Made by a program: the position numbers and the translations under genes. A stretch of 5,012 bases of DNA. Source: an uncultured Christensenella sp. (GTDB lineage Bacteria; Bacillota; Clostridia; Christensenellales; UBA1242). The stretch covers positions 1 to 5,012 of the forward strand of contig CAJMEO010000038.1 of assembly GCA_905212505.1 (NCBI GenBank), read 5' to 3'. The notes below the pieces were generated by a model, which had not been told where the DNA came from, did no database searches, and was given only the letters and a program-made list of their open reading frames with translations. Below are positions 1 to 5,012 of the stretch, piece after piece (the stretch's first letter is position 1; each line of letters begins with the position of its first letter).

Positions 1-100
1 TTATTGCAAGCAAAAAAGTTATAAAAATTTGCAATTTATATTTTTTTAAGTTGGCAAAAAATTTGTTTGAATTTTTGATTTTTAAGATTTCAATTTTCAC
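1..100 (-). CDS. Possible 5' end of a membrane-protein gene, running off the left edge
   Basis: From a GTG at 100-98 the minus strand stays open for 33 codons to the window edge. The start would lie 15 bases after the tmcAL stop. The translation is a lysine/asparagine-rich stretch (VKIEILKIKNSNKFF...) followed by a hydrophobic run (LQIFITFLLAI), as in a protein with an N-terminal membrane segment. Close same-strand spacing would fit an operon with tmcAL. Against it: there is no ATG start, no ribosome binding site before the GTG, and AT-rich sequence readily gives hydrophobic/lysine-rich open frames by chance. From gene-order knowledge, the sporulation membrane protein gene ylbJ lies near ylbM in Bacillus and some Clostridia, but too little is visible to claim that identity. 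If this is not a gene, bases 1-115 are simply AT-rich spacer; I see no terminator hairpin for tmcAL there. Confidence 0.3.
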   Translation of the reverse strand, partial: MKIEILKIKNSNKFFANLKKYKLQIFITFLLAI

Positions 101-115
101 ACAATATTATATTAA

Positions 116-1456
116 CTATAATCTAGTTTTATTATACCAATCATTTTCATTAAGGTGTGTGTTAAAGATAAGATTATAAACTATGTTGGCAGTATTTTCA
201 ATTTCAACTAACTTTTTATTGAATGAATTTAATTTAGCGTTTTCGATATCTTTTTTTCGGCAAATTAAATATTTTGTGTTAATAACGCTTAAAATCTCAC
301 GTTTTTTTGGGTTTATTGCCAATATTTTGGCGTAAATATTATTTTTTATGGTGTAAAGTTTATTAATAGTTTCTTTGTCTATTTCCAATAAACAATTTAA
401 TAAAATGCTGTTGATTTTGTTTTGTTTGTATCTTTTAGTGATTAAACTTTGATAGAAAACGTCAAAGCAATTTGTTTGTTTTGCACTATTTTTAATTTTG
501 TTTTCTAAGCCTTCTGAGACCGAATAAATTTTTTTAACTTCATTCAAATTTAACGATTTTATTTTATACAAAATTAGGGTTTTCAAAATGTTTGGAATTT
601 GATATTCGTTATATGTTTTGTTATCACTTTTTTTGCTTGTTTTTGAAAGCAGTTTGTTTGCGTTAACAATTGGCTTTTTTATGTCGAAAATTTCAGAATA
701 TTTTTGCAAATTCTCTTTGAAAAATATATGTGAGTTTCTAGGCAAAAATTGACTAACTTTTTCAAAAGAATTTTCAATTAAGTTTTTTCGAATATAATTT
801 GCACTTACATAATTTTCTTTTATTCCATTTAAATTATAGTTATCAACTCTTTGAATGAATATGGGTTTAATTTTGCTGTTTGTTTTGATTAATGCCTTAA
901 CATATTCAAGTGCTAGTGTGTTGTTTGGACGTGTTAAAATTTTAACTAAATCTGATATCATATTATTATCAAAAAAAGACGAATTTTCTTTTATTGTTTT
1001 TGTGTAGGCATTAAAGTATGATAAGCCGGTGTTTAAATTTTCTTTTAGTTTTGTTTTAAATTCTTTAGGTTCGTCAATCATAAATTTTGCAAGCGTAAAA
1101 AAAGCATTGATGTTTAGTGTTTCAACGCCAAAAGCCAAAAAGTTTAAGCCAATTTGATTTAGGATTTTTATGGAAGAAAGTGCAAAAACTTCGGCATTAT
1201 TTGTGCAAAAACAAGTTGGAAGATTAATAATCAAATCTAAGCCATTATGCGTTGCGATTTCTGAACGAGTGTATTTGTCTAAAACACAAATTTCACTTCG
1301 CTGAGAAAAATTTCCGCTCATAATGCCAATCATATAGTCGCTGTTAGTTAATTCTTTTGCTTTATTAATTAAAAATATATGACCAGTGTGCATAGGATTA
1401 AATTCGCATATAATTGCACAAGTTGATTTGTTTTTACTGCTTATTTTTTGTTTCAT
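116..1456 (-). CDS. tmcAL: tRNA(Met) cytidine acetate ligase (TmcAL, YlbM family)
   Basis: This 446-residue cytoplasmic enzyme belongs to the family that activates acetate with ATP as acetyl-adenylate and transfers the acetyl group to the wobble cytidine (C34) of elongator tRNA(Met), forming ac4C. Visible motifs are the nucleotidyltransferase HxGH signature in EFNPMHTGH (residues 18-26), MSGNFSQR (46-53), DKYTRSEIA (60-68), DLIINLP (74-80), FGVE (109-112), the family-typical RPNN (176-179) in front of LALEYVKAL, and a second nucleotidyltransferase-like motif SANYIRK (218-224). The C-terminal third is lysine/asparagine-rich and diverged. The length is slightly above the roughly 390-430 usual for the family, mainly through a lysine-rich 12-residue N-terminal extension. 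The start is the only ATG/GTG/TTG before the conserved core, yet no Shine-Dalgarno sequence precedes it. It is transcribed divergently from ackA, another acetate-using enzyme. Confidence 0.93.
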   Translation of the reverse strand: MKQKISSKNKSTCAIICEFNPMHTGHIFLINKAKELTNSDYMIGIMSGNFSQRSEICVLDKYTRSEIATHNGLDLIINLPTCFCTNNAEVFALSSIKILNQIGLNFLAFGVETLNINAFFTLAKFMIDEPKEFKTKLKENLNTGLSYFNAYTKTIKENSSFFDNNMISDLVKILTRPNNTLALEYVKALIKTNSKIKPIFIQRVDNYNLNGIKENYVSANYIRKNLIENSFEKVSQFLPRNSHIFFKENLQKYSEIFDIKKPIVNANKLLSKTSKKSDNKTYNEYQIPNILKTLILYKIKSLNLNEVKKIYSVSEGLENKIKNSAKQTNCFDVFYQSLITKRYKQNKINSILLNCLLEIDKETINKLYTIKNNIYAKILAINPKKREILSVINTKYLICRKKDIENAKLNSFNKKLVEIENTANIVYNLIFNTHLNENDWYNKTRL

Positions 1457-1464
1457 GTATTAAT

Positions 1465-1473
1465 TTTATAATA
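1465..1473 (-). promoter_or_regulatory. Tentative -10 region for tmcAL
   Basis: Read on the minus strand, TATTATAAA lies 8 bases upstream of the tmcAL ATG. Either TATTAT (1473-1468) or TATAAA (1470-1465) could be the -10 hexamer. No convincing -35 sits at 16-18 bp spacing; the closest TTG-type hexamer, TTGATT at 1490-1485, is too near. If used, transcription would begin within about 2-6 bases of the start codon, giving a leaderless or nearly leaderless mRNA. That would agree with the missing ribosome binding site. Confidence 0.25.
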
Positions 1474-1509
1474 AAAATAAAAAAAATCAAACTAAGTTTT
1501 ACATTTTAC

Positions 1510-1538
1510 TTGCAAAAAAATAAAAAAAACAATATACT
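1510..1538 (+). promoter_or_regulatory. Promoter of ackA
   Basis: TTGCAA (1510-1515) and TATACT (1533-1538) are separated by exactly 17 bp, matching the sigma-A consensus at 4 of 6 and 5 of 6 positions. Transcription would start near 1545, leaving an untranslated leader of roughly 43 bases. A purine-rich ribosome binding site AGGGAGA (1571-1577) stands 10 bases before the ackA ATG. The start assignment is inferred from spacing only. Confidence 0.6.
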
Positions 1539-1587
1539 AAATTTTGTCAACAATTTTAAATTTTATTGATAGGGAGAATATTAAATT

Positions 1588-2778
1588 ATGAAAATTTTAG
1601 TTATTAATTGTGGAAGTTCAAGTTTAAAATATCAACTTTTAAATATGGAAGATGAAAGTGTTATTGCAAAAGGGTTGGTTGAAAGAATTAACCTTGATGG
1701 CTCTAAATTAACACACAAGGCAAACGGTAATGCTTATGAATTTTGTGAACAAATTAAAAATCATGCCGTTGCAATAAAAATGGTGTTAAATTGTTTAACA
1801 GACAGCAAAATTGGGGTTATTAAAGACATCAGTGAAATTAATGCTTTTGGGCACAGATTTTTGCATGGTGGCGAAATTTGCGAACCAAGAATTGTAAATG
1901 AACAACTTATGGAATATTTAAGGCAAAACACCGATTTGGCACCTTTGCACGTTCCGGCAAATATAATTGGAATTGAAGCATGTGAAAGTGTTGCACCAAA
2001 CATTCCAAACGTCGTTGTGTTTGATACGGCATTTCATCAAACTATGCCTAAAAAAGCATACATGTATGCTATTCCTCAACATTTCTACACAGAATATAAA
2101 ATTCGTAAATATGGCTTTCATGGCATGAGTCATCAATTTGTTAGCGAAGAAGCTGCAAAAATGCTTGGAAAACCAATTGAAGAAACAAAAATAATAACTT
2201 GTCATATTGGAAACGGTGCCAGCCTTGCCGCTGTTTTGGGGGGAAAGAGTGTTGACACTACAATGGGATTTACGCCACTAGCTGGGGTTATGATGGGAAC
2301 AAGAAGTGGAGATATTGACCCTTCAGTTTTGGAATTTATCATGAAAAAAACAGGCTGGGACATTAATGAAACCACAAGCTTTTTAAACAAACAATGCGGA
2401 TTGCTTGGAATTAGTGGTTTGTCAAGTGATAGCAGAGATATTGAAAGACAATTGAAAACCAATGAAAACGCAAGACTTGCTATGGACATGATGTGCTATA
2501 CAATCACAAAAAATATTGCAAGTTATGCTGGGGTGTTAAACGGCGTTGACGCTATTGTGTTTACCGCAGGAATTGGTGAAAATTCTCCAGAACTTAGAGA
2601 AGAAGTTTTAAGCACTTTAACATATCTTGGAATAGAGCTTGATAAAGAAAAAAATAATCAAACAATCAGAAAAGATGCAACAGAAATTACAACCAAAAAC
2701 AGCAAAGTTAAAGTTTTTGTTATTCCAACAAATGAAGAACTTGTTATTGCAAGAGAAACAGAAAAATTGGTCAAATAA
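1588..2778 (+). CDS. ackA: Acetate kinase
   Basis: AckA interconverts acetyl phosphate + ADP and acetate + ATP. In fermentative bacteria it is the ATP-yielding last step after phosphotransacetylase, in the cytosol. At 396 residues it has the usual family length and all family hallmarks: the N-terminal signature VINCGSSSLKY (5-15, with Asn7), GHRFLHGG (88-95, Arg90), VVFDTAFHQ (143-151, Asp146), YGFHGMSH (175-182), the phosphate-binding CHIGNGAS (205-212), GTRSGDIDP (237-245, Arg239), the adenosine-site motif AGIGENS (327-333), and PTNEEL (380-385) near the C-terminus. Residues corresponding to the catalytic Arg91, Asp148, Arg241 and Glu384 of the Methanosarcina enzyme are therefore present. 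AGGGAGA precedes the ATG at good distance. It has its own promoter and no clear terminator; the next gene, rpmF, has an independent promoter. No phosphotransacetylase gene lies in the window. Confidence 0.98.
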   Translation: MKILVINCGSSSLKYQLLNMEDESVIAKGLVERINLDGSKLTHKANGNAYEFCEQIKNHAVAIKMVLNCLTDSKIGVIKDISEINAFGHRFLHGGEICEPRIVNEQLMEYLRQNTDLAPLHVPANIIGIEACESVAPNIPNVVVFDTAFHQTMPKKAYMYAIPQHFYTEYKIRKYGFHGMSHQFVSEEAAKMLGKPIEETKIITCHIGNGASLAAVLGGKSVDTTMGFTPLAGVMMGTRSGDIDPSVLEFIMKKTGWDINETTSFLNKQCGLLGISGLSSDSRDIERQLKTNENARLAMDMMCYTITKNIASYAGVLNGVDAIVFTAGIGENSPELREEVLSTLTYLGIELDKEKNNQTIRKDATEITTKNSKVKVFVIPTNEELVIARETEKLVK

Positions 2779-2854
2779 AAAAGTTTTAAAATAAATTATG
2801 TTAAGAAACACTATAAAAGTGGTTAGATTAAATTTAAAAAAATGTTAAAAATTA

Positions 2855-2883
2855 TTGACAAAAGATTTTTTATGCTATATAAT
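2855..2883 (+). promoter_or_regulatory. Perfect-consensus promoter of rpmF
   Basis: TTGACA (2855-2860) and TATAAT (2878-2883) match the sigma-A consensus at 12 of 12 positions with the optimal 17-bp spacer. Transcription should start near 2890, giving a leader of about 33 bases. The ribosome binding site GAGAGGTG (2911-2918) lies 4 bases before the rpmF ATG. Such a strong promoter is expected for a ribosomal protein and separates rpmF expression from ackA. Confidence 0.85.
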
Positions 2884-2922
2884 TTGCAAGTAAAAATCTG
2901 AAATTTATTAGAGAGGTGTGAA

Positions 2923-3120
2923 ATGGCTGTTCCAAAAGTTAAGGTAAGCAGAGCAAGAAGAGACTCAAGAAAAGCAAACTGGAAAGTTTCTGCTCCAAGC
3001 GTTGTTAAATGCCCACATTGTCACGAATATACACTACCACATAAAGCATGCTCAAAATGTGGTTACTATAAAGGTGAACAAGTTGTGGATATGAAAAAAG
3101 ATAAAAAAGAAAGCGCTTAG
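2923..3120 (+). CDS. rpmF: 50S ribosomal protein L32 (bL32), zinc-ribbon form
   Basis: This small basic protein of the large ribosomal subunit has 65 residues, slightly longer than the common 57-62. The N-terminus MAVPKVKVSRARRDSRKANW is diagnostic for bL32, followed by SAPSVVKCPHC and LPHKACSKCGYYKGE. The four zinc-ligand cysteines are intact (Cys30, Cys33, Cys43, Cys46), so this is the metal-binding version rather than the cysteine-less paralogue some Firmicutes keep for zinc starvation. The extra length is a charged lysine-rich tail (MKKDKKESA). The gene is monocistronic as read from the sequence: its own consensus promoter lies upstream and a Rho-independent terminator directly downstream. 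The DUF177/YceD gene that usually sits just before rpmF is absent. Confidence 0.98.
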   Translation: MAVPKVKVSRARRDSRKANWKVSAPSVVKCPHCHEYTLPHKACSKCGYYKGEQVVDMKKDKKESA

Positions 3121-3143
3121 TTTATAAATAATTTGTAATAATT

Positions 3144-3175
3144 AAATTGTCAATGTTGTTTGACAATTTTTTTTT
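3144..3175 (+). terminator. Rho-independent terminator after rpmF
   Basis: A perfect 10-bp inverted repeat, AAATTGTCAA (3144-3153) and TTGACAATTT (3160-3169), encloses a 6-base loop TGTTGT. It runs directly into a tract of nine T residues (3167-3175). The stem is AT-rich with only two G/C pairs, so it may be of moderate strength. It begins 24 bases after the rpmF stop. Its descending arm contains the -35 box of the plsX promoter. Confidence 0.8.
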
Positions 3176-3188
3176 GACTTTGTATAAT
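3160..3188 (+). promoter_or_regulatory. Perfect-consensus promoter of plsX-rnc, overlapping the rpmF terminator
   Basis: TTGACA (3160-3165) and TATAAT (3183-3188) match the sigma-A consensus at 12 of 12 positions with a 17-bp spacer. The -35 box is part of the right arm of the rpmF terminator hairpin and the T-tract forms the first part of the spacer. Transcription would start near 3195, leaving only about 15 bases before the plsX ATG, just enough for its ribosome binding site. A second TTGACT at 3174-3179 is too close to the -10 to serve. Confidence 0.8.
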
Positions 3189-3197
3189 AAATTTGTT

Positions 3198-3204
3198 AAG
3201 GGGA
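3198..3204 (+). promoter_or_regulatory. Ribosome binding site that fixes the plsX start
   Basis: AAGGGGA ends 5 bases before the ATG at 3210. This identifies that ATG as the plsX start rather than the in-frame TTG at 3147 or ATG at 3153, which lie inside the terminator hairpin and upstream of the expected transcription start. Confidence 0.85.
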
Positions 3205-3209
3205 AAATT

Positions 3210-4259
3210 ATGACAAAAATTTTATTAGATACATTAGGGCTTGATAAAGGCTTTAAAGAAGTTATTAAAGCAGGTGTTAATTCTTTGCTTGAAAATGACA
3301 ATTTGGAAATTTGTTTTTTAGGCGATGAAAAAAATATAAAAGACGAACTTAAAACTTATGAAAAAAAGTTTGAAAAAAAATGTGGCAAAAAACTTTTTGA
3401 AAATATAAAAATAATTAATGCTCCAACAGAAATAAGTTGCAACGACATTCCAACCAAAGCCATAAAAGAAAAAATTGACAGCAGTTTGGTTGTTGGTTTT
3501 AATGAACTTAAAAATGGTTATGATGCTTTGATTTCTGGCGGAAGCACTGGAGCAGTGCTTACAGGTGGATTTTTGAAAATAGGCAGGATTAAAGGCGTTT
3601 CAAGACCGGCGCTTTGTCCAATGCTTCCAACAATTGCTGGTGGAAAAGTTATGCTTATTGATTGTGGGGCGAATGTTGATTCAAAGCCAAACAATCTTTG
3701 TGATTATGCTTTGATGGCAGATATATATCTAAAAAGTGTTATGGGAATCAAAAATCCTAAAATTGCACTTTTAAATATTGGTGTTGAAGAAAATAAAGGA
3801 AATGAACTTACAAAAGAAACATTCAAACTTTTAAAACAAATGCCAATTAATTTTGTGGGGAATTTGGAAGCGAGAGAGTTTTTAAGTGGCGATGCTGATG
3901 TTGTGATAACTGATGCGTTTAGTGGTAATGTTTTGCTAAAAGGCACAGAAGGGGCAATTTCAATGGTGCTTAAAATGTTGAAAACTGAAATTAAAAATTC
4001 ATTTGTGTGCAAAATTGGGGCACTTCTGATGAAAAAGGCTTTTAAGCATTTGAAAGGTAAGTTTAAAACCGACAACTATGGTGGTTCAATTCTGCTTGGG
4101 CTTAAAAACACTCTTATAAAAGTTCACGGTTCAAGTTCTCACATTGCTATTGAGGTTGCAATAAAACAAGCGATAGATATCAAAAAGAATAAAGTTTTAG
4201 AAAAATTTGAAGAAGAATTTAGCAAACAAATTGAAAATAACTTAAAGGACAATGTTTGA
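3210..4259 (+). CDS. plsX: Phosphate acyltransferase PlsX
   Basis: PlsX makes acyl-phosphate from acyl-ACP and phosphate. PlsY then uses it to acylate glycerol-3-phosphate, the first step of phospholipid synthesis in most bacteria; PlsX is a peripheral membrane enzyme. From the ATG at 3210 the protein has 349 residues, a normal length. Family motifs in order: DTLGLD (7-12, diverged from the usual DAMGGD), ISGGSTGAVLTGG (108-120), GRIKGVSRP (125-133), LIDCGANVDSKP (149-160), LLNIGVEENKGNELTKE (187-203), FVGNLEAREF (215-224), DVVITDAFSGNVLLK (230-244), YGGSILLGLK (290-299) and KVHGSS (304-309). The tail is charged and probably helical. It has its own promoter and shares an mRNA with rnc: its TGA stop overlaps the rnc ATG by one base. 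The fab and acpP genes often found beside plsX are not here. Confidence 0.95.
   Translation: MTKILLDTLGLDKGFKEVIKAGVNSLLENDNLEICFLGDEKNIKDELKTYEKKFEKKCGKKLFENIKIINAPTEISCNDIPTKAIKEKIDSSLVVGFNELKNGYDALISGGSTGAVLTGGFLKIGRIKGVSRPALCPMLPTIAGGKVMLIDCGANVDSKPNNLCDYALMADIYLKSVMGIKNPKIALLNIGVEENKGNELTKETFKLLKQMPINFVGNLEAREFLSGDADVVITDAFSGNVLLKGTEGAISMVLKMLKTEIKNSFVCKIGALLMKKAFKHLKGKFKTDNYGGSILLGLKNTLIKVHGSSSHIAIEVAIKQAIDIKKNKVLEKFEEEFSKQIENNLKDNV
4244..4249 (+). promoter_or_regulatory. Ribosome binding site of rnc, inside the plsX coding end
   Basis: AAAGGA lies 9 bases before the ATG at 4259, which supports that ATG over the TTG codon immediately upstream (4256). Because the site is inside the last plsX codons, ribosomes finishing plsX would keep it exposed, consistent with translational coupling. 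Confidence 0.7.
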
Positions 4260-4918
4260 TGGAAGAACTTGAAAAAATAATAGGTTATAATTTTAAAGAT
4301 AAAAGTTTGTTAAATGTTGCATTAACGCATTCATCTTTTGCACATAAATTTAATCAAAAAAACAATGAGCGTCTTGAATTTTTGGGTGACAGTATTTTAG
4401 GCTTTATTATTGCTGAGTTTTTGGTTAAAAATATTGGCGATGATGAGGGCGTTTTAACAAAGATGCGTGCAAGCATGGTAAGTTGTGAATATTTAAGCAA
4501 AATTGTAACCGAAAATGGTTTAAATAATTTTATTAAAACAAGTCCAGAAAGCTTAAAAAATAATGAGAGTGTTAAAGGTGATTTCTTTGAAGCGCTTTTG
4601 GGTGCTATGTTTTTGGATAGTGACATGCAAACTTGCAAAGATTACGTATATAGAATTTTAAACTTAAACATCTCTCACATCAAAGAAGTTTTCAGTGATT
4701 ATAAAGACTATAAAACCCTGTTGCAAGAAAAAGTGCAAGCACAAAAAGGAACAATTGAATATAAACTATTAAGCGTTAGCGGTGAAGAAAATTCAAAGAT
4801 TTTTGAAATGTGTCTTTTGATTAATGAAAAATTTATATGTTCGGCAAAAGCTTCAAGCAAACAAAAAGCTGAAAACAAGTGTGCAAAACATGCATTAAGC
4901 AACACAAAAACAGATTAA
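4259..4918 (+). CDS. rnc: Ribonuclease III
   Basis: RNase III is a Mg-dependent, dimeric double-strand-specific endonuclease that processes rRNA precursors and structured mRNAs. Counting from the ATG at 4259 the protein has 219 residues, close to the family norm. The catalytic domain occupies about 1-140 and holds ALTHSSF (21-27), the signature NERLEFLGDS (36-45, with Glu37, Glu40 and Asp44), Glu63 in DDEGVLTKMRAS, and GDFFEALLGAMFLD (107-120, with metal ligands Asp108 and Glu111). The catalytic acidic residues are thus intact. A double-stranded-RNA-binding domain follows from DYKTLLQEKVQ (149-159) to SSKQKAENKCAKHAL (199-213), with the basic SKQKAE helix start. It overlaps the plsX stop (TGATG), so the two are almost certainly cotranscribed and translationally coupled. 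In many Firmicutes smc and ftsY follow rnc; they would lie outside this window. Confidence 0.97.
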   Translation: MEELEKIIGYNFKDKSLLNVALTHSSFAHKFNQKNNERLEFLGDSILGFIIAEFLVKNIGDDEGVLTKMRASMVSCEYLSKIVTENGLNNFIKTSPESLKNNESVKGDFFEALLGAMFLDSDMQTCKDYVYRILNLNISHIKEVFSDYKDYKTLLQEKVQAQKGTIEYKLLSVSGEENSKIFEMCLLINEKFICSAKASSKQKAENKCAKHALSNTKTD

Positions 4919-4974
4919 TGCCAAAACAATTAAATATAAATAATGAAACTTTTGTGAAATTGGTTGTAAATTAT

Positions 4975-5003
4975 TTGACTTAGTAAATAATATATATTAT
5001 AAT
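4975..5003 (+). promoter_or_regulatory. Rightward promoter at the window edge
   Basis: TTGACT (4975-4980) and TATAAT (4998-5003) are 17 bp apart and match the sigma-A consensus at 11 of 12 positions. Transcription would start near 5010, so the gene driven lies just right of the window. Its position 57 bases after the rnc stop implies that the next gene has its own promoter. I see no convincing terminator between rnc and this promoter. Confidence 0.7.
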
Positions 5004-5012
5004 AATTGAACA

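Noticed and set aside
3..179. Plus-strand open frame at the left edge that ends antisense to the 3' end of tmcAL.
   Set aside because: The composition is typical of stop-poor AT-rich spacer, no motif is visible, and it overlaps the well-supported tmcAL C-terminus.
1761..2811. Several minus-strand open frames of 64-95 codons antisense to ackA.
   Set aside because: They are cysteine/phenylalanine-rich mirror frames of a highly conserved gene, lack ribosome binding sites and match no family I recognise.
2806..2824. Weak hairpin between ackA and rpmF (CACT paired with AGTG around an ATAAA loop) as an ackA terminator.
   Set aside because: The core stem is only 4 bp with a mismatch beyond it, and no T-tract follows.
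3147..3209. In-frame upstream extension of plsX by 21 codons, starting at TTG 3147 or ATG 3153.
   Set aside because: It lies within the terminator hairpin and promoter, upstream of the likely transcription start. The ATG at 3210 has a good ribosome binding site and begins at the PlsX core.
4256..4258. TTG codon as the rnc start.
   Set aside because: The adjacent ATG at 4259 is a stronger start, has AAAGGA at suitable spacing and forms the common TGATG stop/start overlap.
3704..4905. Minus-strand open frames antisense to plsX and rnc.
   Set aside because: Both sense genes are unambiguous by motif. The antisense frames show only the compositional shadow of the coding strand.
4918..4983. A 21-codon open frame starting at the ATG that overlaps the rnc TAA stop (TAATG).
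   Set aside because: It has no ribosome binding site and no recognisable features, and it runs into the -35 box of the promoter at 4975. Chance is the simpler explanation.
1..5012. CRISPR arrays, insertion sequences, riboswitches, tRNA genes or a novel defence or mobile system.
   Set aside because: No spaced direct repeats, transposase-like frames, cloverleaf sequence or long structured leader was found. The gene content is conserved housekeeping.

Overview
This 5 kb window comes from an AT-rich, low-GC Gram-positive-type (Firmicutes/Clostridia-like) chromosome. The evidence is the very A/T-rich codon use, the sigma-A-type promoters (TTGACA and TATAAT with 17-bp spacing), the purine-rich ribosome binding sites, and the gene order tmcAL/ylbM - ackA - rpmF - plsX - rnc, a housekeeping neighbourhood typical of Clostridia. 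TGA is a stop here (end of plsX) and tryptophan is TGG, so the standard bacterial code applies and a Mycoplasma-type code is excluded. I cannot name a species. An uncultured, possibly host-associated Clostridia-like lineage fits but is not proven.

Layout from left to right. Bases 1-100 may hold the 5' end of a minus-strand gene that runs off the left edge; it looks like a membrane-protein N-terminus and is weakly supported. It lies just downstream of tmcAL (116-1456, minus), the tRNA(Met) cytidine acetate ligase. A 131-bp divergent intergenic region (1457-1587) separates tmcAL from ackA (1588-2778, plus), acetate kinase. A 144-bp gap carries a consensus promoter for rpmF (2923-3120), ribosomal protein L32. 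A Rho-independent terminator follows rpmF, and the descending arm of its hairpin contains the -35 box of the next promoter. That promoter drives plsX (3210-4259), phosphate acyltransferase, which overlaps rnc (4259-4918), RNase III, by one base (TGATG). After rnc a further near-consensus promoter (4975-5003) faces right towards a gene outside the window.

Functionally the genes are core metabolism and gene expression: acetate metabolism and ATP formation (AckA), acetate-dependent wobble modification of tRNA(Met) (TmcAL), ribosome assembly (L32), entry into phospholipid synthesis (PlsX), and rRNA/dsRNA processing (RNase III). No mobile element, CRISPR array, tRNA, rRNA or defence system is visible. 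I found no previously undescribed system. The points of interest are the terminator/promoter overlap, two genes missing from the usual neighbourhood (the DUF177/YceD gene before rpmF, acpP before rnc), and the lack of a ribosome binding site before tmcAL.
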